Shown: positions 45,563-55,180, counted from the first letter of the stretch. The stretch: DNA of 64,000 bases from Nocardia wallacei (GCF_029868745.1 NZ_JARWOP010000381.1:50538-114537); one strand, 5' to 3'. Notes: generated by a model from the sequence alone, not told the origin. Program-made: numbers and translations.

Positions 45563-45568
45563 TACACT
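45563..45568 (+). promoter_or_regulatory. Predicted -10 box of a leaderless gene
   Basis: TACACT lies exactly 6 nt before GTG 45575, and no ribosome site precedes the start. This spacing is the mark of leaderless transcription in mycobacterial relatives. Confidence 0.5.
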
Positions 45569-45574
45569 TGGTAG

Positions 45575-46057
45575 GTGGGTCGGGAGCAGTGGGAGACGCC
45601 GGAAGAGCAGGCTATTCGTCGGAAGAACCGGCTGCGGCTGGCCGTCGTGGGGCCTATCGCGATTTTGATCGTGGCGATTGCGGTGATCGCGTATGTCCGC
45701 AATCCGGAGGATACCGATTCGGCGGCGACGGCCGCGCCCGCGTTCGTCGGGGCGTGGCAGGGGGCCGCCGACAACGGGCGTGAGACCTTCGATGTCGTCT
45801 TGACGATCAACGGCGAGGGTTCCGAACAGGCCGCCACTTCGTCGCATACCAATACGGCCACGGGTGCCCGTTGCGACCGGGTGGAGCGGGTGGTCACCGC
45901 CTCCGAGACCGAGCTGACCCTGACCGCCGAATCGGTGACCGGCACGGACTGCGACAAGAGTGCGCAATCGACGATTCAGCTGCACACCGACGGGTCCCTC
46001 GCCTACCGCACCGGCGCCGTCGGCAGCACTATCAACGGTGTGCTGCACAAGGTGTGA
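45575..46057 (+). CDS. Membrane-anchored hypothetical protein with small extracellular domain
   Basis: The protein has 160 residues. A basic cytoplasmic head of about 22 residues precedes one membrane helix (LAVVGPIAILIVAIAVIAYV). The outside part has a beta-rich pattern (FVGAWQGAADNGRETFDVVL; RVVTASETELTLTAESVTG) with two Cys that could pair. No family was recognised; the beta-rich form is like small lipocalin-type or kinase-associated sensor domains. GTG 45575 follows a TACACT -10 box by 6 nt. It converges on the MmyB-like gene. Confidence 0.65.
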   Translation: MGREQWETPEEQAIRRKNRLRLAVVGPIAILIVAIAVIAYVRNPEDTDSAATAAPAFVGAWQGAADNGRETFDVVLTINGEGSEQAATSSHTNTATGARCDRVERVVTASETELTLTAESVTGTDCDKSAQSTIQLHTDGSLAYRTGAVGSTINGVLHKV

Positions 46058-46058
46058 G

Positions 46059-46958
46059 TCAGGCCGTCGCCTCGGCGTGATACCGATCGAAATGCTCCTG
46101 CCAGGGCCGGGCGCGCTCCTCCGGAGACATGGCGAGCAACCGGTTGAGCTTCTCCCAGTCGGAATCCTGTGCGGGAGTGAGTATCTGGACCCAGGATCCG
46201 CTCATCGACGGCAGCGACATGCTGGTCATGACGACCTCCATATCACCGCTGGCGACATTGCGGACCATGCGATACCGGCCCAACGGCGAGGCTACGTCGT
46301 TACGCGCCCACAGCGCGGCGAAACGCGCACTGCGCGAGCACATGTCGTCGATGAACGCCACCCATTCCGGATCGTGCAAATTCTTGGCGTAACCACTCCG
46401 CAGAAACCCGACCATACGGCAGACATGCTCGGGCTGACCGGGATACGGATTGCAGCACTCCTCGGTGAAGAACACCTTCCGAATCACATTGCGCTCACCC
46501 CGGATGAACCCCGGGCACAGCGCCGCATAGGCCTCGTTGTGCGCCAGCACGTCGTACCGCCCCGACAGCAACACGGCCGGCAGCGGATACAGGTGATCCA
46601 GAATCACCTGCAACTCTTCGGGAACCCCCTCCTCGACATGCCAGCTCGGCACCGTCGGCACATCCGCGAGCCGATAGAGATGGGCGCGCTCCACGGCATC
46701 CAGGGCCAGCGTGCGCGCGATCGCGTCCAGCACCTGCACACTGACATTGATGTCGCGCCCTTGCTCCAGCCAGGTGTACCAGGTGACCCCGACCCCGGCC
46801 AATTGGGCGACCTCTTCGCGCCGCAACCCCGGCGTACGCCGCCGCGGCCCGGACGGCAGCCCCACATCCTCGGGCATGATCCGAGCCCGGCGAGTCCGCA
46901 GAAACGCCGCCAACTCGGTACGCCGCACCTTCCGCACCGTCCGGGACTCCGCAACCAT
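46059..46958 (-). CDS. MmyB-like XRE regulator with C-terminal ligand-binding domain
   Basis: The protein has 299 residues. HTH near 20-85: ELAAFLRTRRARIMPEDVGL, RRTPGLRREEVAQLAGVGVT, WYTWLEQGRDINVS, the classic MmyB pattern. The C-terminal PAS-like domain (LPAVLLSGRYDVLAHNEAYA; DPEWVAFIDDMCSRSARFAA; the later VQILTPA.D end) binds fatty-acid-like ligands in studied relatives. ATG 46958 has GAGGA 8 nt upstream, better than GTG 46979. Targets are often nearby dehydrogenase genes, but the next gene to the right is beyond an assembly defect. Confidence 0.87.
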   Translation of the reverse strand: MVAESRTVRKVRRTELAAFLRTRRARIMPEDVGLPSGPRRRTPGLRREEVAQLAGVGVTWYTWLEQGRDINVSVQVLDAIARTLALDAVERAHLYRLADVPTVPSWHVEEGVPEELQVILDHLYPLPAVLLSGRYDVLAHNEAYAALCPGFIRGERNVIRKVFFTEECCNPYPGQPEHVCRMVGFLRSGYAKNLHDPEWVAFIDDMCSRSARFAALWARNDVASPLGRYRMVRNVASGDMEVVMTSMSLPSMSGSWVQILTPAQDSDWEKLNRLLAMSPEERARPWQEHFDRYHAEATA

Positions 46959-47091
46959 GCACCCATCCTCATCGACCACCCGGCGGGTATCCAGGTGCTG
47001 CCACTACCAGTATGAGAGGCTCCTGTTACCAGGATCCGATCCCAGCCCGTCTCTTCTCGGTCTGCGGGCGCACGCAGGCACGGCCGCTCCG

Positions 47092-47237
<146 letters not shown>

Positions 47238-47327
47238 CGCCGAAACCCCGGGCGGGGTTGCGTGGGTGTCTTTCGCTACCAACTAAGCTGCGTTTTCGTG
47301 GTTTCGCCGATATCCGAGGATGCAACA

Positions 47328-48776
47328 GTGTCTGATCCGAATGTGGATCGTCGTACTCGTTTGCTGGCGTCGGCGGCGATCACGGTGGGGCGGCTGGCGG
47401 ATGTGCTTACGCCGCTGGGGGAGATGTTCGGGGCGCGGGGGCATCAGTTGTACCTGGTGGGGGGGACGGTGCGGGATGCGGTGCTGGGGCGGCTCGGGAC
47501 GGATCTGGACTTCACCACCGACGCTCGGCCGGAGACCGTGCAGGAGATCTTGCGGGGGTGGGCCGACAACCTGTGGGACACGGGGGGTTTGGCGTTCGGG
47601 ACGGTGAGTGCGTCCAAGGCCGGGTGGCAGCTGGAGATCACGACGTTCCGCAGTGACAGCTACGACCGGGTGTCGCGCAATCCGGAGGTGACCTTCGGGG
47701 ACACGCTCGAGGGCGATCTGGTGCGGCGCGACTTCACCGTGAACGCGATGGCCGTGCGCATCGGCGCCGCGGGCGAGCTGGAATTCGTCGACCCGCTCGA
47801 CGGTATGGACGCGCTGCTGGCGGGTGTGCTGGATACGCCTGCGGCGCCGGAGGATTCGTTCAACGACGATCCGCTGCGGATGCTGCGGGCCGCGCGGTTC
47901 GTGGCGCAGCTGGGTTTCGAGCTCGCGCCCCGGGTGCGGGCGGCGATCGCCGTGATGGCCGACGAGATCGATCGCATCACCGCCGAGCGGGTGCGCACCG
48001 AGCTGGACAAGCTGATCGGCGCCGAGCACCCGCTCGAGGGCATCGACGTGATGTGCGAAACCGGGCTGGCCGAACGCGTGCTGCCGGAAGTACCGGCCAT
48101 GCGGCTCGAGATCGATGAACACCACCAGCACAAGGACGTCTACCAGCACTCGCTGACCGTGCTGCGCCAGGCCATCGACCAGGAGGAGGGCGATCCGGAC
48201 CTGGTCCTGCGCTGGGCGGCGCTGCTGCACGACATCGGCAAGCCGCCCACCAAGCGCAACGAGCCCGGCGGCGGCGTGAGCTTCCACCATCACGAGGTGG
48301 TGGGGGCCAAGATGGTGCGCAAGCGGATGCGAACCCTGAAGTACCCCAAGCAGTTCACCGAGGACGTGGCCCGGCTCGTCTATCTGCACCTGCGTTTCCA
48401 CGGCTACGGCAAGGGGCAATGGACGGATTCGGCGGTGCGGCGCTACGTCACCGACGCCGGTGAGCTGCTGCCGCGGCTGCACAAGCTGGTCCGCGCCGAC
48501 TGCACCACGCGCAACAAGCGCCGCGCCGCGCAACTCCAGTCCACCTACGACGACCTGGAAAAACGCATCGAGCACCTGCAACAGGAGGAGAACCTGAATC
48601 GCGTCCGGCCCGACCTGGACGGCAACGCGATCATGGAACTGCTCGGCCTGGAACCGGGGCCGCAGGTGGGCCGGGCCTGGCGGTATCTGAAGGAACTGCG
48701 GCTGGACCGCGGGCCGCTCTCGCGTGACGACGCCGAGGCGGCGCTGCTGGAATGGTGGAAAGCGGGCGCGCCCTAG
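47328..48776 (+). CDS. pcnA: CCA-adding enzyme / poly(A) polymerase family nucleotidyltransferase (PcnA type)
   Basis: This 482-residue protein matches the length of mycobacterial PcnA (about 480). Nucleotidyltransferase head: LYLVGGTVRDAVLGRLGTDL followed by DFTT with the two catalytic Asp. RNA-binding middle: DDPLRMLRAARFVAQLGFEL. A C-terminal HD domain (ALLHDIGKPPTKR; HHHEVVGAKMVRKRM) is typical of the actinobacterial type. It repairs or adds the CCA end of tRNA. GTG 47328 has GAGGA 7 nt upstream. In relatives it lies beside mutT- and mviN-like genes, which are absent here because the left side ends in a G tract. It converges on the next gene with a 4-nt overlap. Confidence 0.93.
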   Translation: MSDPNVDRRTRLLASAAITVGRLADVLTPLGEMFGARGHQLYLVGGTVRDAVLGRLGTDLDFTTDARPETVQEILRGWADNLWDTGGLAFGTVSASKAGWQLEITTFRSDSYDRVSRNPEVTFGDTLEGDLVRRDFTVNAMAVRIGAAGELEFVDPLDGMDALLAGVLDTPAAPEDSFNDDPLRMLRAARFVAQLGFELAPRVRAAIAVMADEIDRITAERVRTELDKLIGAEHPLEGIDVMCETGLAERVLPEVPAMRLEIDEHHQHKDVYQHSLTVLRQAIDQEEGDPDLVLRWAALLHDIGKPPTKRNEPGGGVSFHHHEVVGAKMVRKRMRTLKYPKQFTEDVARLVYLHLRFHGYGKGQWTDSAVRRYVTDAGELLPRLHKLVRADCTTRNKRRAAQLQSTYDDLEKRIEHLQQEENLNRVRPDLDGNAIMELLGLEPGPQVGRAWRYLKELRLDRGPLSRDDAEAALLEWWKAGAP

Positions 48777-49558
48777 AAGACGATCAGCGTGGTGCCCGCC
48801 ACGATGGCCGAACGAATCTGGGCCAGATCGAACGAGCCGGTGATCTCGGGGATATCGATGCGGAAACGGACGTGGTCGCCGTCCCGGTCGGCGCGCACGA
48901 CGGTGATGTGCTTCGGCAACTCGGTCAGCGGCACCGGTGCGATCCTGATCCACCGGCGGGGAACGCGGACACCGAACCAGCTCGCCCGGTGCACCGCGAT
49001 GGCGACCAGGTTCTCCCCGACCGACGCATCCACCAGGGCGCGGATATTGCGGCGCCGGTGCCGGGCCGTGAACAGACCGGTGTGCGGGTCGACCCCGAGC
49101 CGCCAGTCCAGCCGTCCGTCGTTGAGCCAGCCGACCAGCGCCGCGGTGGTCACGGTGCCGGTGACGTCGAGATTCGTGGTGCGCACCTTGGTCGGCATGC
49201 CCGGAATCAGCCGCACGCCGTGCGCGATCACGGTCATCTCCTCGATCGGATGACCGTTCCAGCGCAGATCGGTCAGCACCGTCTTGGTCTGGAAGTGAGC
49301 GCCGCGACGGCGGGCCTTCAGTGTGTCCAGCGTGGCCGTCATCTCGTGGCCGAGCAGGGTGGCGTTGACCTCCCGGCCGCCGAACTGGCTCAGGATGCCC
49401 TCGCTGAGCAGCGTCATCAGCACGTCCGGCAGCAACGCGGTGACGGTGCCCGCGCCCAGATCGGCGACCTGATCCAGCAGACCCGGGTCGAGCAGGCGTC
49501 TGCCGACATCCACGGCGCGCAACGGCGACCAGGTCTTGGGGTCGAAATAGGTGGCCAT
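48773..49558 (-). CDS. Conserved hypothetical protein, DUF2993-like pattern
   Basis: The protein has 261 residues. It is a beta-rich protein with helical N-terminus (LLDPGLLDQVADLGAGTVTA) and repeated strands (VRTTNLDVTGTVTTAALVGW; VRFRIDIPEITGSFDLAQIR), reminiscent of DUF2993/LmeA-type lipid-binding proteins but lacking a signal peptide. The family is uncertain. It is divergent from the molybdate operon by 138 nt and overlaps the pcnA stop by 4 nt at its 3' end. Confidence 0.6.
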   Translation of the reverse strand: MATYFDPKTWSPLRAVDVGRRLLDPGLLDQVADLGAGTVTALLPDVLMTLLSEGILSQFGGREVNATLLGHEMTATLDTLKARRRGAHFQTKTVLTDLRWNGHPIEEMTVIAHGVRLIPGMPTKVRTTNLDVTGTVTTAALVGWLNDGRLDWRLGVDPHTGLFTARHRRRNIRALVDASVGENLVAIAVHRASWFGVRVPRRWIRIAPVPLTELPKHITVVRADRDGDHVRFRIDIPEITGSFDLAQIRSAIVAGTTLIVF

Positions 49559-49684
49559 GATTGCTTCGAGAGTACTGGGCACGGGTGACAACACGACCCC
49601 GTCGTCGGTGACGTCTCCGAAAACAACCGCTCTTGAGTCCGCATTTTCGGATGATCGGCCGTTGTTGGTCCGATTATTCGGACC

Positions 49685-49690
49685 TATGCT
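49685..49690 (+). promoter_or_regulatory. Predicted -10 box of the molybdate operon
   Basis: TATGCT lies 6 nt before GTG 49697, and no ribosome site is present, so the operon message is probably leaderless at its first gene. No ModE-type palindrome was found. Confidence 0.5.
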
Positions 49691-49696
49691 GCTGAC

Positions 49697-50101
49697 GTGC
49701 CCAGTCTGCGTATCCGCGACGCCGCCGAGCTGCTCGGCGTCAGCGACGACACGGTCCGCCGGTGGATCGACACCGGCGCGCTCGCCGCGCGCAAGGACGA
49801 GTCGGGACGATTGACCATCGACGGCGGCGAGCTGGCGGCCCTGGCCGTCGAACACGCGCGGACGCCGCGGACGCGGCTGGGTAGTGCCAGTTCGGCACGC
49901 AATCGGTTGCCCGGACTGGTCACGCGCGTGCTGGCCGACGGGGTGATGGCACAGGTGGAGATGCAATGCGGGCCGTTCACGGTGGTGTCGCTGATGAGCA
50001 GCGAGTCGGTACGGGCGCTCGGGCTGGAGCCGGGCAGCGTGGCGGTGGCGAGCGTGAAGGCGACCACGGTCGTCGTCGAGACGCCCACGGATCGCGGCTG
50101 A
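49697..50101 (+). CDS. Molybdate-linked regulator: MerR/excisionase-type HTH plus TOBE (Mop) domain
   Basis: The protein has 134 residues. The HTH is IRDAAELLGVSDDTVRRWID, TGALAARKDESGRLTIDGGE. The second half (about 65-130) is a single TOBE/Mop domain (RNRLPGLVTRVLADGVMAQV; SVRALGLEPGSVAVASVKAT) that binds molybdate or molybdopterin. It would sense molybdate and control the operon, as this gene type does in other actinobacteria. The stop overlaps the modA ATG by one base (TGATG). Confidence 0.88.
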   Translation: MPSLRIRDAAELLGVSDDTVRRWIDTGALAARKDESGRLTIDGGELAALAVEHARTPRTRLGSASSARNRLPGLVTRVLADGVMAQVEMQCGPFTVVSLMSSESVRALGLEPGSVAVASVKATTVVVETPTDRG

Positions 50102-50865
50102 TGCGGCGCGGGTGGCGCGGCGCGGTCGGCGTACTGGGCGCGGTGGCGCTGACGGTGGTGGCTGCCGGGTGTGGTTCGTCCGATTCCGACACGACGACCG
50201 TGACGGTTTTCGCCGCCGCCTCGCTCAGCAAGGTCTTCACCGAGCTGGGCGCGGAGTTCGAGGCCGCTCATCCGGAGACGAAGGTGACCTTCTCCTTCGC
50301 CGGTTCGTCTGACCTGGCGGCGCAGCTGGATCAGGGTGCGCCCGCCGATGTCTTCGCCTCCGCCGATACCGCCACTATGGACAAGGCCGTGCGCAGCGGG
50401 CGGATCACCGAGCAGCCACAGCTTTTCGCCACCAACGTGCTGACCATCGTCACCCCGCCGGGAAATCCGAAACACATTGCGTCGCTGGCTGACCTGTCTC
50501 GGCCGGGGCTGCGCCTGGTGGTGTGCGCGCCGCAGGTGCCGTGCGGTTCGGCGACGAAGAAGGTGACCACAGCGGCAAAGGTGCCGACCGCTCCGGTGAG
50601 TGAGGAATCGGCGGTGACCGACGTGCTGGCCAAGGTGACCTCCGGCGAGGCCGACGCCGGGCTGGTCTACGTCACCGACGCCGCCGGTGCGGGCGACAAG
50701 GTCGAGCAGGTCGCCTTCCCCGAATCCGCGGACGCGGTGAACTCCTATCCCATTGCCGCGGTGGCCGATTCGACACACGCCGACCTCGCGCATCAATTCG
50801 AGAGCCTCGTCACCGGACCACAGGGCCGCGCGGCATTGTCGAAGGCCGGCTTCGGAACACCGTGA
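50101..50865 (+). CDS. modA: Molybdate ABC transporter substrate-binding lipoprotein
   Basis: The protein has 254 residues. A lipoprotein signal ends VVAAGCGSS with Cys24. The binding fold reads VTVFAAASLSKVFTELGAEF, VTFSFAGSSDLAAQLDQGAP, ADVFASADTATMDKA and SGEADAGLVYVTDA, a near-complete ModA signature; the Ser in AAASL and SSDL contact the oxyanion. It captures molybdate or tungstate outside the membrane. It is linked by single-base and 4-nt overlaps to its neighbours. Confidence 0.93.
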   Translation: MRRGWRGAVGVLGAVALTVVAAGCGSSDSDTTTVTVFAAASLSKVFTELGAEFEAAHPETKVTFSFAGSSDLAAQLDQGAPADVFASADTATMDKAVRSGRITEQPQLFATNVLTIVTPPGNPKHIASLADLSRPGLRLVVCAPQVPCGSATKKVTTAAKVPTAPVSEESAVTDVLAKVTSGEADAGLVYVTDAAGAGDKVEQVAFPESADAVNSYPIAAVADSTHADLAHQFESLVTGPQGRAALSKAGFGTP

Positions 50866-51818
50866 GCCCGACCGCCGACACCCCGCCCCCTGCCCGAACC
50901 CCCAGGTCCGGGCAGCGCCGCCACGTGGCCTTACGTCGCGTGGTTCGGCGGCGAACCGTGCGGGTTGTTCGTAGCCTGCGTGGTCCCGGGCTCGCGGTGC
51001 CGGGGTGGCTGTTGGTGCTCGCGTTGCTCGGGTTCGCCTTCGTGGCAGCGCCTTTGGTGGCGTTGGCCGGGGCGGTGGATTGGTCGGGGTTCTTCGGACT
51101 GGTGTCGTCGCCCGCCTCGCGCGACGCGCTGTCGCTGAGTGTGCGGACGGCGCTGGCGAGTACGGCGCTGTGCGTGGTGGCCGGGGTGCCGATGGCGGTG
51201 CTGCTCGCCCGGGCGCGGTGGCGGGTGCTGCCGGTGCTGCGGGCAATGGTGTTGCTGCCCTTGGTGTTACCTCCGGTGGTCGGCGGGTTGGCGTTGCTGT
51301 ATCTGTTCGGCCGGTACGGGATGCTCGGCCGGCATCTGGAGGCGGCCGGTATCCGGATCGCGTTCAGTACCACCGCGGTCGTGCTGGCGCAGGCCTTCGT
51401 GGCGCTGCCGTTCCTGGTGATCACGCTCGAGGGAGCGATGCGCACGGCCGGTGATCGGTACGAGCGGATCGCGGCGACGCTCGGCGCGGCGCCCACCACG
51501 GTGTGGTGGCGGATCACGCTGCCCCTGCTGCGTCCCGCGCTGATCTCCGGCGCGGTGCTGGCCTTCGCCCGTGCCCTGGGCGAATTCGGCGCCACGCTCA
51601 CCTTCGCGGGCAGCCTGCAGGGCCGCACCCGCACGCTGCCGCTCGAGATCTATCTGCAACGCGAGGCCGATCCCGATGCGGCCGTGGCACTTTCCCTGCT
51701 GCTGGTCTTGATCGCCGTGCTGATCGTGCTGGTGGCGTACCGCCGTGTCGGCGTGCCCGAGGGCCGCGAGTGGGCGGGCGGGCTGTGGCGCTGGGGCGGC
51801 TCGGCGGCGGGTCGATGA
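50862..51818 (+). CDS. modB: Molybdate ABC transporter permease
   Basis: The protein has 318 residues. A long basic N-terminal tail (about 45 residues) precedes five to six membrane helices. The EAA loop that contacts ModC reads RYERIAATLGAAPTTVWWRI with the conserved G, followed by ALGEFGATLTFAGSLQGRTR, a ModB hallmark. GTG 50862 overlaps the modA stop by 4 nt, and its own stop overlaps modC by 4 nt. Confidence 0.93.
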   Translation: MSPTADTPPPARTPRSGQRRHVALRRVVRRRTVRVVRSLRGPGLAVPGWLLVLALLGFAFVAAPLVALAGAVDWSGFFGLVSSPASRDALSLSVRTALASTALCVVAGVPMAVLLARARWRVLPVLRAMVLLPLVLPPVVGGLALLYLFGRYGMLGRHLEAAGIRIAFSTTAVVLAQAFVALPFLVITLEGAMRTAGDRYERIAATLGAAPTTVWWRITLPLLRPALISGAVLAFARALGEFGATLTFAGSLQGRTRTLPLEIYLQREADPDAAVALSLLLVLIAVLIVLVAYRRVGVPEGREWAGGLWRWGGSAAGR

Positions 51819-52996
51819 ACACCGGCGCTGGTGCGGGACTGGAGGTTTCGGCCCGAGTCGCCGAACGTGGGCTGGACGTGGAGTTCTCGGTCGCGCCCGG
51901 CGAGGTCGTGGCGGTGTTGGGTCCGAACGGCGCGGGCAAATCGACCGTCCTGGAGGTGGTGGCGGGGCTGGTGGCGCCGGACGGTGGGCATGTCCGCCTG
52001 GCGGGAAAGACATTGACCGATGTCGCGTCCGGGGTCGCTGTGCCACCGCATCGACGCGAGATATCGCTGCTGGCACAGGATCCCCTGCTGTTCCCGCATC
52101 TGACGGCCGCGGCGAATGTGGCATTCGGTCCGCGCAGCCGCGGTGGGCGCGCGCGGTCCGCGGCGGTGGCTCGCCGGTGGCTCGGTGCGGTCGACGCCGC
52201 CGCGCTGGCCGAGCGGCGGCCCGGGGAACTCTCCGGCGGACAGGCGCAGCGGGTGGCGTTGGCGCGGGCCCTGGCCGTCGAGCCGCGCGTGCTCCTCCTG
52301 GACGAACCGATGGCCGCACTCGACGTGACCGCGGCCCCGGCCCTGCGCACCCTCTTGCGCCGCGTGCTCCGGCAACCGCGGGACACCCACGCTCCCAGCA
52401 CGATTCTGGTCACCCACGACATCGTCGATGCGCTGACACTGGCCGACCGGGTCGTCGTCCTGGAGACGGGCCGGATCGTCGAACAGGGTCCGGTCGCGGC
52501 GGTGCTGTCCCGGCCGCGCAGCGCCTTCGCCGCTCGCATCGCCGGTGTGAACCTGATGATCGGCACCGCGATCGACACCGCCGAGCCCGTGCCGTTCCCG
52601 GACCCGGCGGCCGGGGACGCCGATGTGGGCCGAGACCGGGATGTCGACGACCCGCATCCGCTGCGCGCCGTGCGATGCGGCGCGGATGTTGTGCACGGCC
52701 GGTGCGGGGATCATTGGCGGCCCGGTGTCGAGGCCGCGGCCGTCTTCTCCCCCTCGGCTGTCGCCGTCCACCGGAAACCGCCGACCGGCAGCCCGCGCAA
52801 CGTGTTTCGGGTGCGCGTCGCGGAACTCACCGATCGTGGCGGCATCATCCGGGTACAGGCCGGGGAGCGCGCGGACGGCAATCCCGGCCCGGCCGCCGAT
52901 CTGACGCCCGCCGCCGCGGCGGAACTGCGACTCGCGCCGGATCTCGAGGTGTACTTCGCCGTGAAGGCCACCGAGGTCCAGGTCTATCCGCGCTGA
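51815..52996 (+). CDS. modC: Molybdate ABC transporter ATPase with C-terminal TOBE domain
   Basis: The protein has 393 residues. Walker A GPNGAGKST (36-44), Q-loop LLAQDPLLFPHLT, signature ELSGGQAQRVALARAL, Walker B VLLLDEPMAALD, H-loop LVTHD. The last ~70 residues form a TOBE/Mop domain (VFRVRVAELTDRGGIIRVQA; LEVYFAVKATEVQVYPR), which can sense molybdate and inhibit transport. The ATGA overlap with modB shows coupling. The molybdate would supply cofactor to enzymes such as the BisC-like reductase. Confidence 0.93.
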   Translation: MNTGAGAGLEVSARVAERGLDVEFSVAPGEVVAVLGPNGAGKSTVLEVVAGLVAPDGGHVRLAGKTLTDVASGVAVPPHRREISLLAQDPLLFPHLTAAANVAFGPRSRGGRARSAAVARRWLGAVDAAALAERRPGELSGGQAQRVALARALAVEPRVLLLDEPMAALDVTAAPALRTLLRRVLRQPRDTHAPSTILVTHDIVDALTLADRVVVLETGRIVEQGPVAAVLSRPRSAFAARIAGVNLMIGTAIDTAEPVPFPDPAAGDADVGRDRDVDDPHPLRAVRCGADVVHGRCGDHWRPGVEAAAVFSPSAVAVHRKPPTGSPRNVFRVRVAELTDRGGIIRVQAGERADGNPGPAADLTPAAAAELRLAPDLEVYFAVKATEVQVYPR

Positions 52997-53081
52997 CCAC
53001 CCATTCCGCGAAGCGTATTGACGTCATCGACGCATTTGTGTCAGCCGGAAACCGCCCGGCGGAGGCGAAACTTCCGATGGC

Positions 53082-54731
53082 TCAGCGGGGTTCGTCCAGG
53101 GTCGTGTGCATGAGGTACACGTTGTAGCTGTCCCACGCCGAGATCGTGTAGTACAGATCGCGCCCCGACGACCACGGATGGATGAAGCCGCCGTACGCCT
53201 TCGGATAATCGGCGGTACTCACCAGCGGTACGCCGTCGGTCCAGGCGCCCTGCGGTTCGGCCGCGGTCCGCAGCACGATCGAGCCCCGCGCCGGATCCAG
53301 GTACACCATCTGCCACTGGCCGCTGGACTCGTCGTAGCGCACCGAGATCTCACCCGCAATACCGGGCAGCAGCGGGGTGGCGTAGTTCTCGGCCGCCGGC
53401 GCCCAGGAGCCGTCGACCCAGTACTGGTAGGCCGACTTGTTGAGCACCTCGTCCCGGCGCACCCGCGCCAGGCCGATGACGCCGATGCGGCCGTTCGGAG
53501 TGCCGAACATGTACACGTAGTCGCCGTGCGGGACCATGGTGGCGACCTGGAAGCGATTCAGGCCGAACATGTTGTCCCACTTGGCGTACTGGTCCTTGAC
53601 CCAGGTGCGGCCGTTGTCGTCGGAGTAGGCCAGCCCGCCGTTGTTGGTCCACCACATACCGGGGATGCGGTCCCAGTGATTGACCGACATGTAGCTCATG
53701 TACTGCCGGCCGCCGAGCGCGAAACCGGAGGTGGGGATGACCGTGGTCTCGTAATTCTTGATTTTGCGGCTGTCCAGCAGTTCGGCGGCGTGGCAACGGC
53801 TGTCCTGCACCATGTTCTCGATGACCAGCCCCTTGGACAGGTCCCGCTCGGTGCTGTAACCCATGACGTTGCTGCGCCAGTCCGCGCCCGCGCCACCGGC
53901 GCCGCCCGGCGCCCAGCCCTTGCCGAAGGTGTCGCCGAACAGCACCGCGACCTCGCCCGGCTTGGTCTCCCACAGGATGCCCAGGTCGGTGCCGTCGACC
54001 TGCCAGCGCATATCGGTGCGATTGTCCGAGCCGTGGCCGGTCACCTGGTTCACCAGCGTCGTCGACTCCACCTGCCGGGGCGCCACCGGCGCCACGATCG
54101 GACCGGGCTCGGCCGGGTGCACGACCGGCGGCGGCGGGGTCTGCGGTGCCGGCGGCTCGCCGCCGGGCACGGGGACCGGAATCGGTTCAGGTTCCGGCTT
54201 GATCTGGATGCGCGGCAGGTTGAACGGCCCGGAGTTCGACCCGGAACCCGACGATCCCGAATCCGACGATCCCGACCCCGAACCGGACTGCGGCTCGGGC
54301 TGTGGCGGTGGCGCCGGTTCGGGTTCCGGCTCCAGCTCCGGCGCGGTCTGCGGCTTGGAACCGTTGGGCTCCTTGGGCTTTTCGGGCTCGGGTTTGGGAC
54401 TGTCGCGGATGTCGGGGCACGGGTTGCCGCACGGATCCGGCGGCAGCGGCGCCGGTTCGATGCGGGTGTTGTCCGGCTGTGGTCCGGGCACGGGCACCGG
54501 CACGATTTCCGGGACCGGCACCGGGATGTCGATGGTGGGCGGTAGCGGCGGCAGCAGTGGCGGCGGCGGTGCGTTCGGGTCGGGTTCGCGCGCCAGCGGG
54601 TCGAATCCCGTTTCACCGCAGGCGTTCACCGGCGGCGGCGCCCAGGGCGCGGGGGCCGCCGCGGCGGGCGCGGACAGCCCGACAGCGGTCAGCAGGACAC
54701 CGAAAAGCGCAGGCGCAGTGCCTTTTCCCAT
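53082..54731 (-). CDS. Secreted protein with Pro/Glu-rich linker and DUF4185 domain
   Basis: The protein has 549 residues. Signal peptide ends near LSAPAAAAPAP. Residues about 40-215 are low-complexity Pro/Glu/Ser (PEPEPAPPPQPEPQSGSGSG type). The C-terminal ~330 residues form a DUF4185 beta-propeller-like domain (GTDLGILWETKPGEVAVLFG, DTFGKGWAP; GGLAYSDDNGRTWVKD; FGTPNGRIGVIGLARV). The DNGRTW motif resembles Asp-box repeats of sialidase-type propellers. It would be wall-associated or secreted, possibly sugar-binding. GAGGAGA precedes ATG 54731. Confidence 0.85.
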   Translation of the reverse strand: MGKGTAPALFGVLLTAVGLSAPAAAAPAPWAPPPVNACGETGFDPLAREPDPNAPPPPLLPPLPPTIDIPVPVPEIVPVPVPGPQPDNTRIEPAPLPPDPCGNPCPDIRDSPKPEPEKPKEPNGSKPQTAPELEPEPEPAPPPQPEPQSGSGSGSSDSGSSGSGSNSGPFNLPRIQIKPEPEPIPVPVPGGEPPAPQTPPPPVVHPAEPGPIVAPVAPRQVESTTLVNQVTGHGSDNRTDMRWQVDGTDLGILWETKPGEVAVLFGDTFGKGWAPGGAGGAGADWRSNVMGYSTERDLSKGLVIENMVQDSRCHAAELLDSRKIKNYETTVIPTSGFALGGRQYMSYMSVNHWDRIPGMWWTNNGGLAYSDDNGRTWVKDQYAKWDNMFGLNRFQVATMVPHGDYVYMFGTPNGRIGVIGLARVRRDEVLNKSAYQYWVDGSWAPAAENYATPLLPGIAGEISVRYDESSGQWQMVYLDPARGSIVLRTAAEPQGAWTDGVPLVSTADYPKAYGGFIHPWSSGRDLYYTISAWDSYNVYLMHTTLDEPR

Positions 54732-54898
54732 GCAGTATCAATTCTCCTCGGTACCGGCCGCGCTGCGGTGACATCGCACAATCGGCCGCCATCGTCACTG
54801 GGGCCGAACACAGCCCGTTCAATTTAACCGACCGATTTGCCCGTACGCAGTACGGCACGGCGGGGAACCCGTATCGATTCGAGTGCGTCGGAATTGTC

Positions 54899-55180
54899 AT
54901 GACCGACATCGCGTACGTGTTCGGCACCGGCGACGGCGTTCGCCACACCTGGTCGTCCCCGGCGGATCTGGATCTGTCGGGTACCGGCGTGTTCGACGGC
55001 GTCGCGCTGGATTTCGACGGCGACGGCGCGATCGACGACGCGCTGTGGGATTCGGACGGCGACGGTTTCGCCGACGTGTCCGCGCTGGACCTCGACGACG
55101 ACGGCGTGCTCGACGCCTACTTCACCGATCCCGCCGGGCTGGGCGTCTGGGACGAGCAGATCCGCCCGGTCAGCGAGTGA
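54899..55180 (+). CDS. Small acidic protein with EF-hand-like calcium repeats
   Basis: The protein has 93 residues. After MTDIAYVFGTGDGVRHTW it carries repeated DxDGDG-type loops: LDFDGDGAIDDALWDSDGDG, FADVSALDLDDDGVLDAYF. Such dockerin/thrombospondin-type loops bind calcium. The ending TDPAGLGVWDEQ suggests a small family found in actinobacteria, possibly DUF6802, but that name is uncertain. No signal peptide is present. The ribosome site is weak. Its 3' end overlaps the convergent MFS gene by 11 nt. Confidence 0.65.
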   Translation: MTDIAYVFGTGDGVRHTWSSPADLDLSGTGVFDGVALDFDGDGAIDDALWDSDGDGFADVSALDLDDDGVLDAYFTDPAGLGVWDEQIRPVSE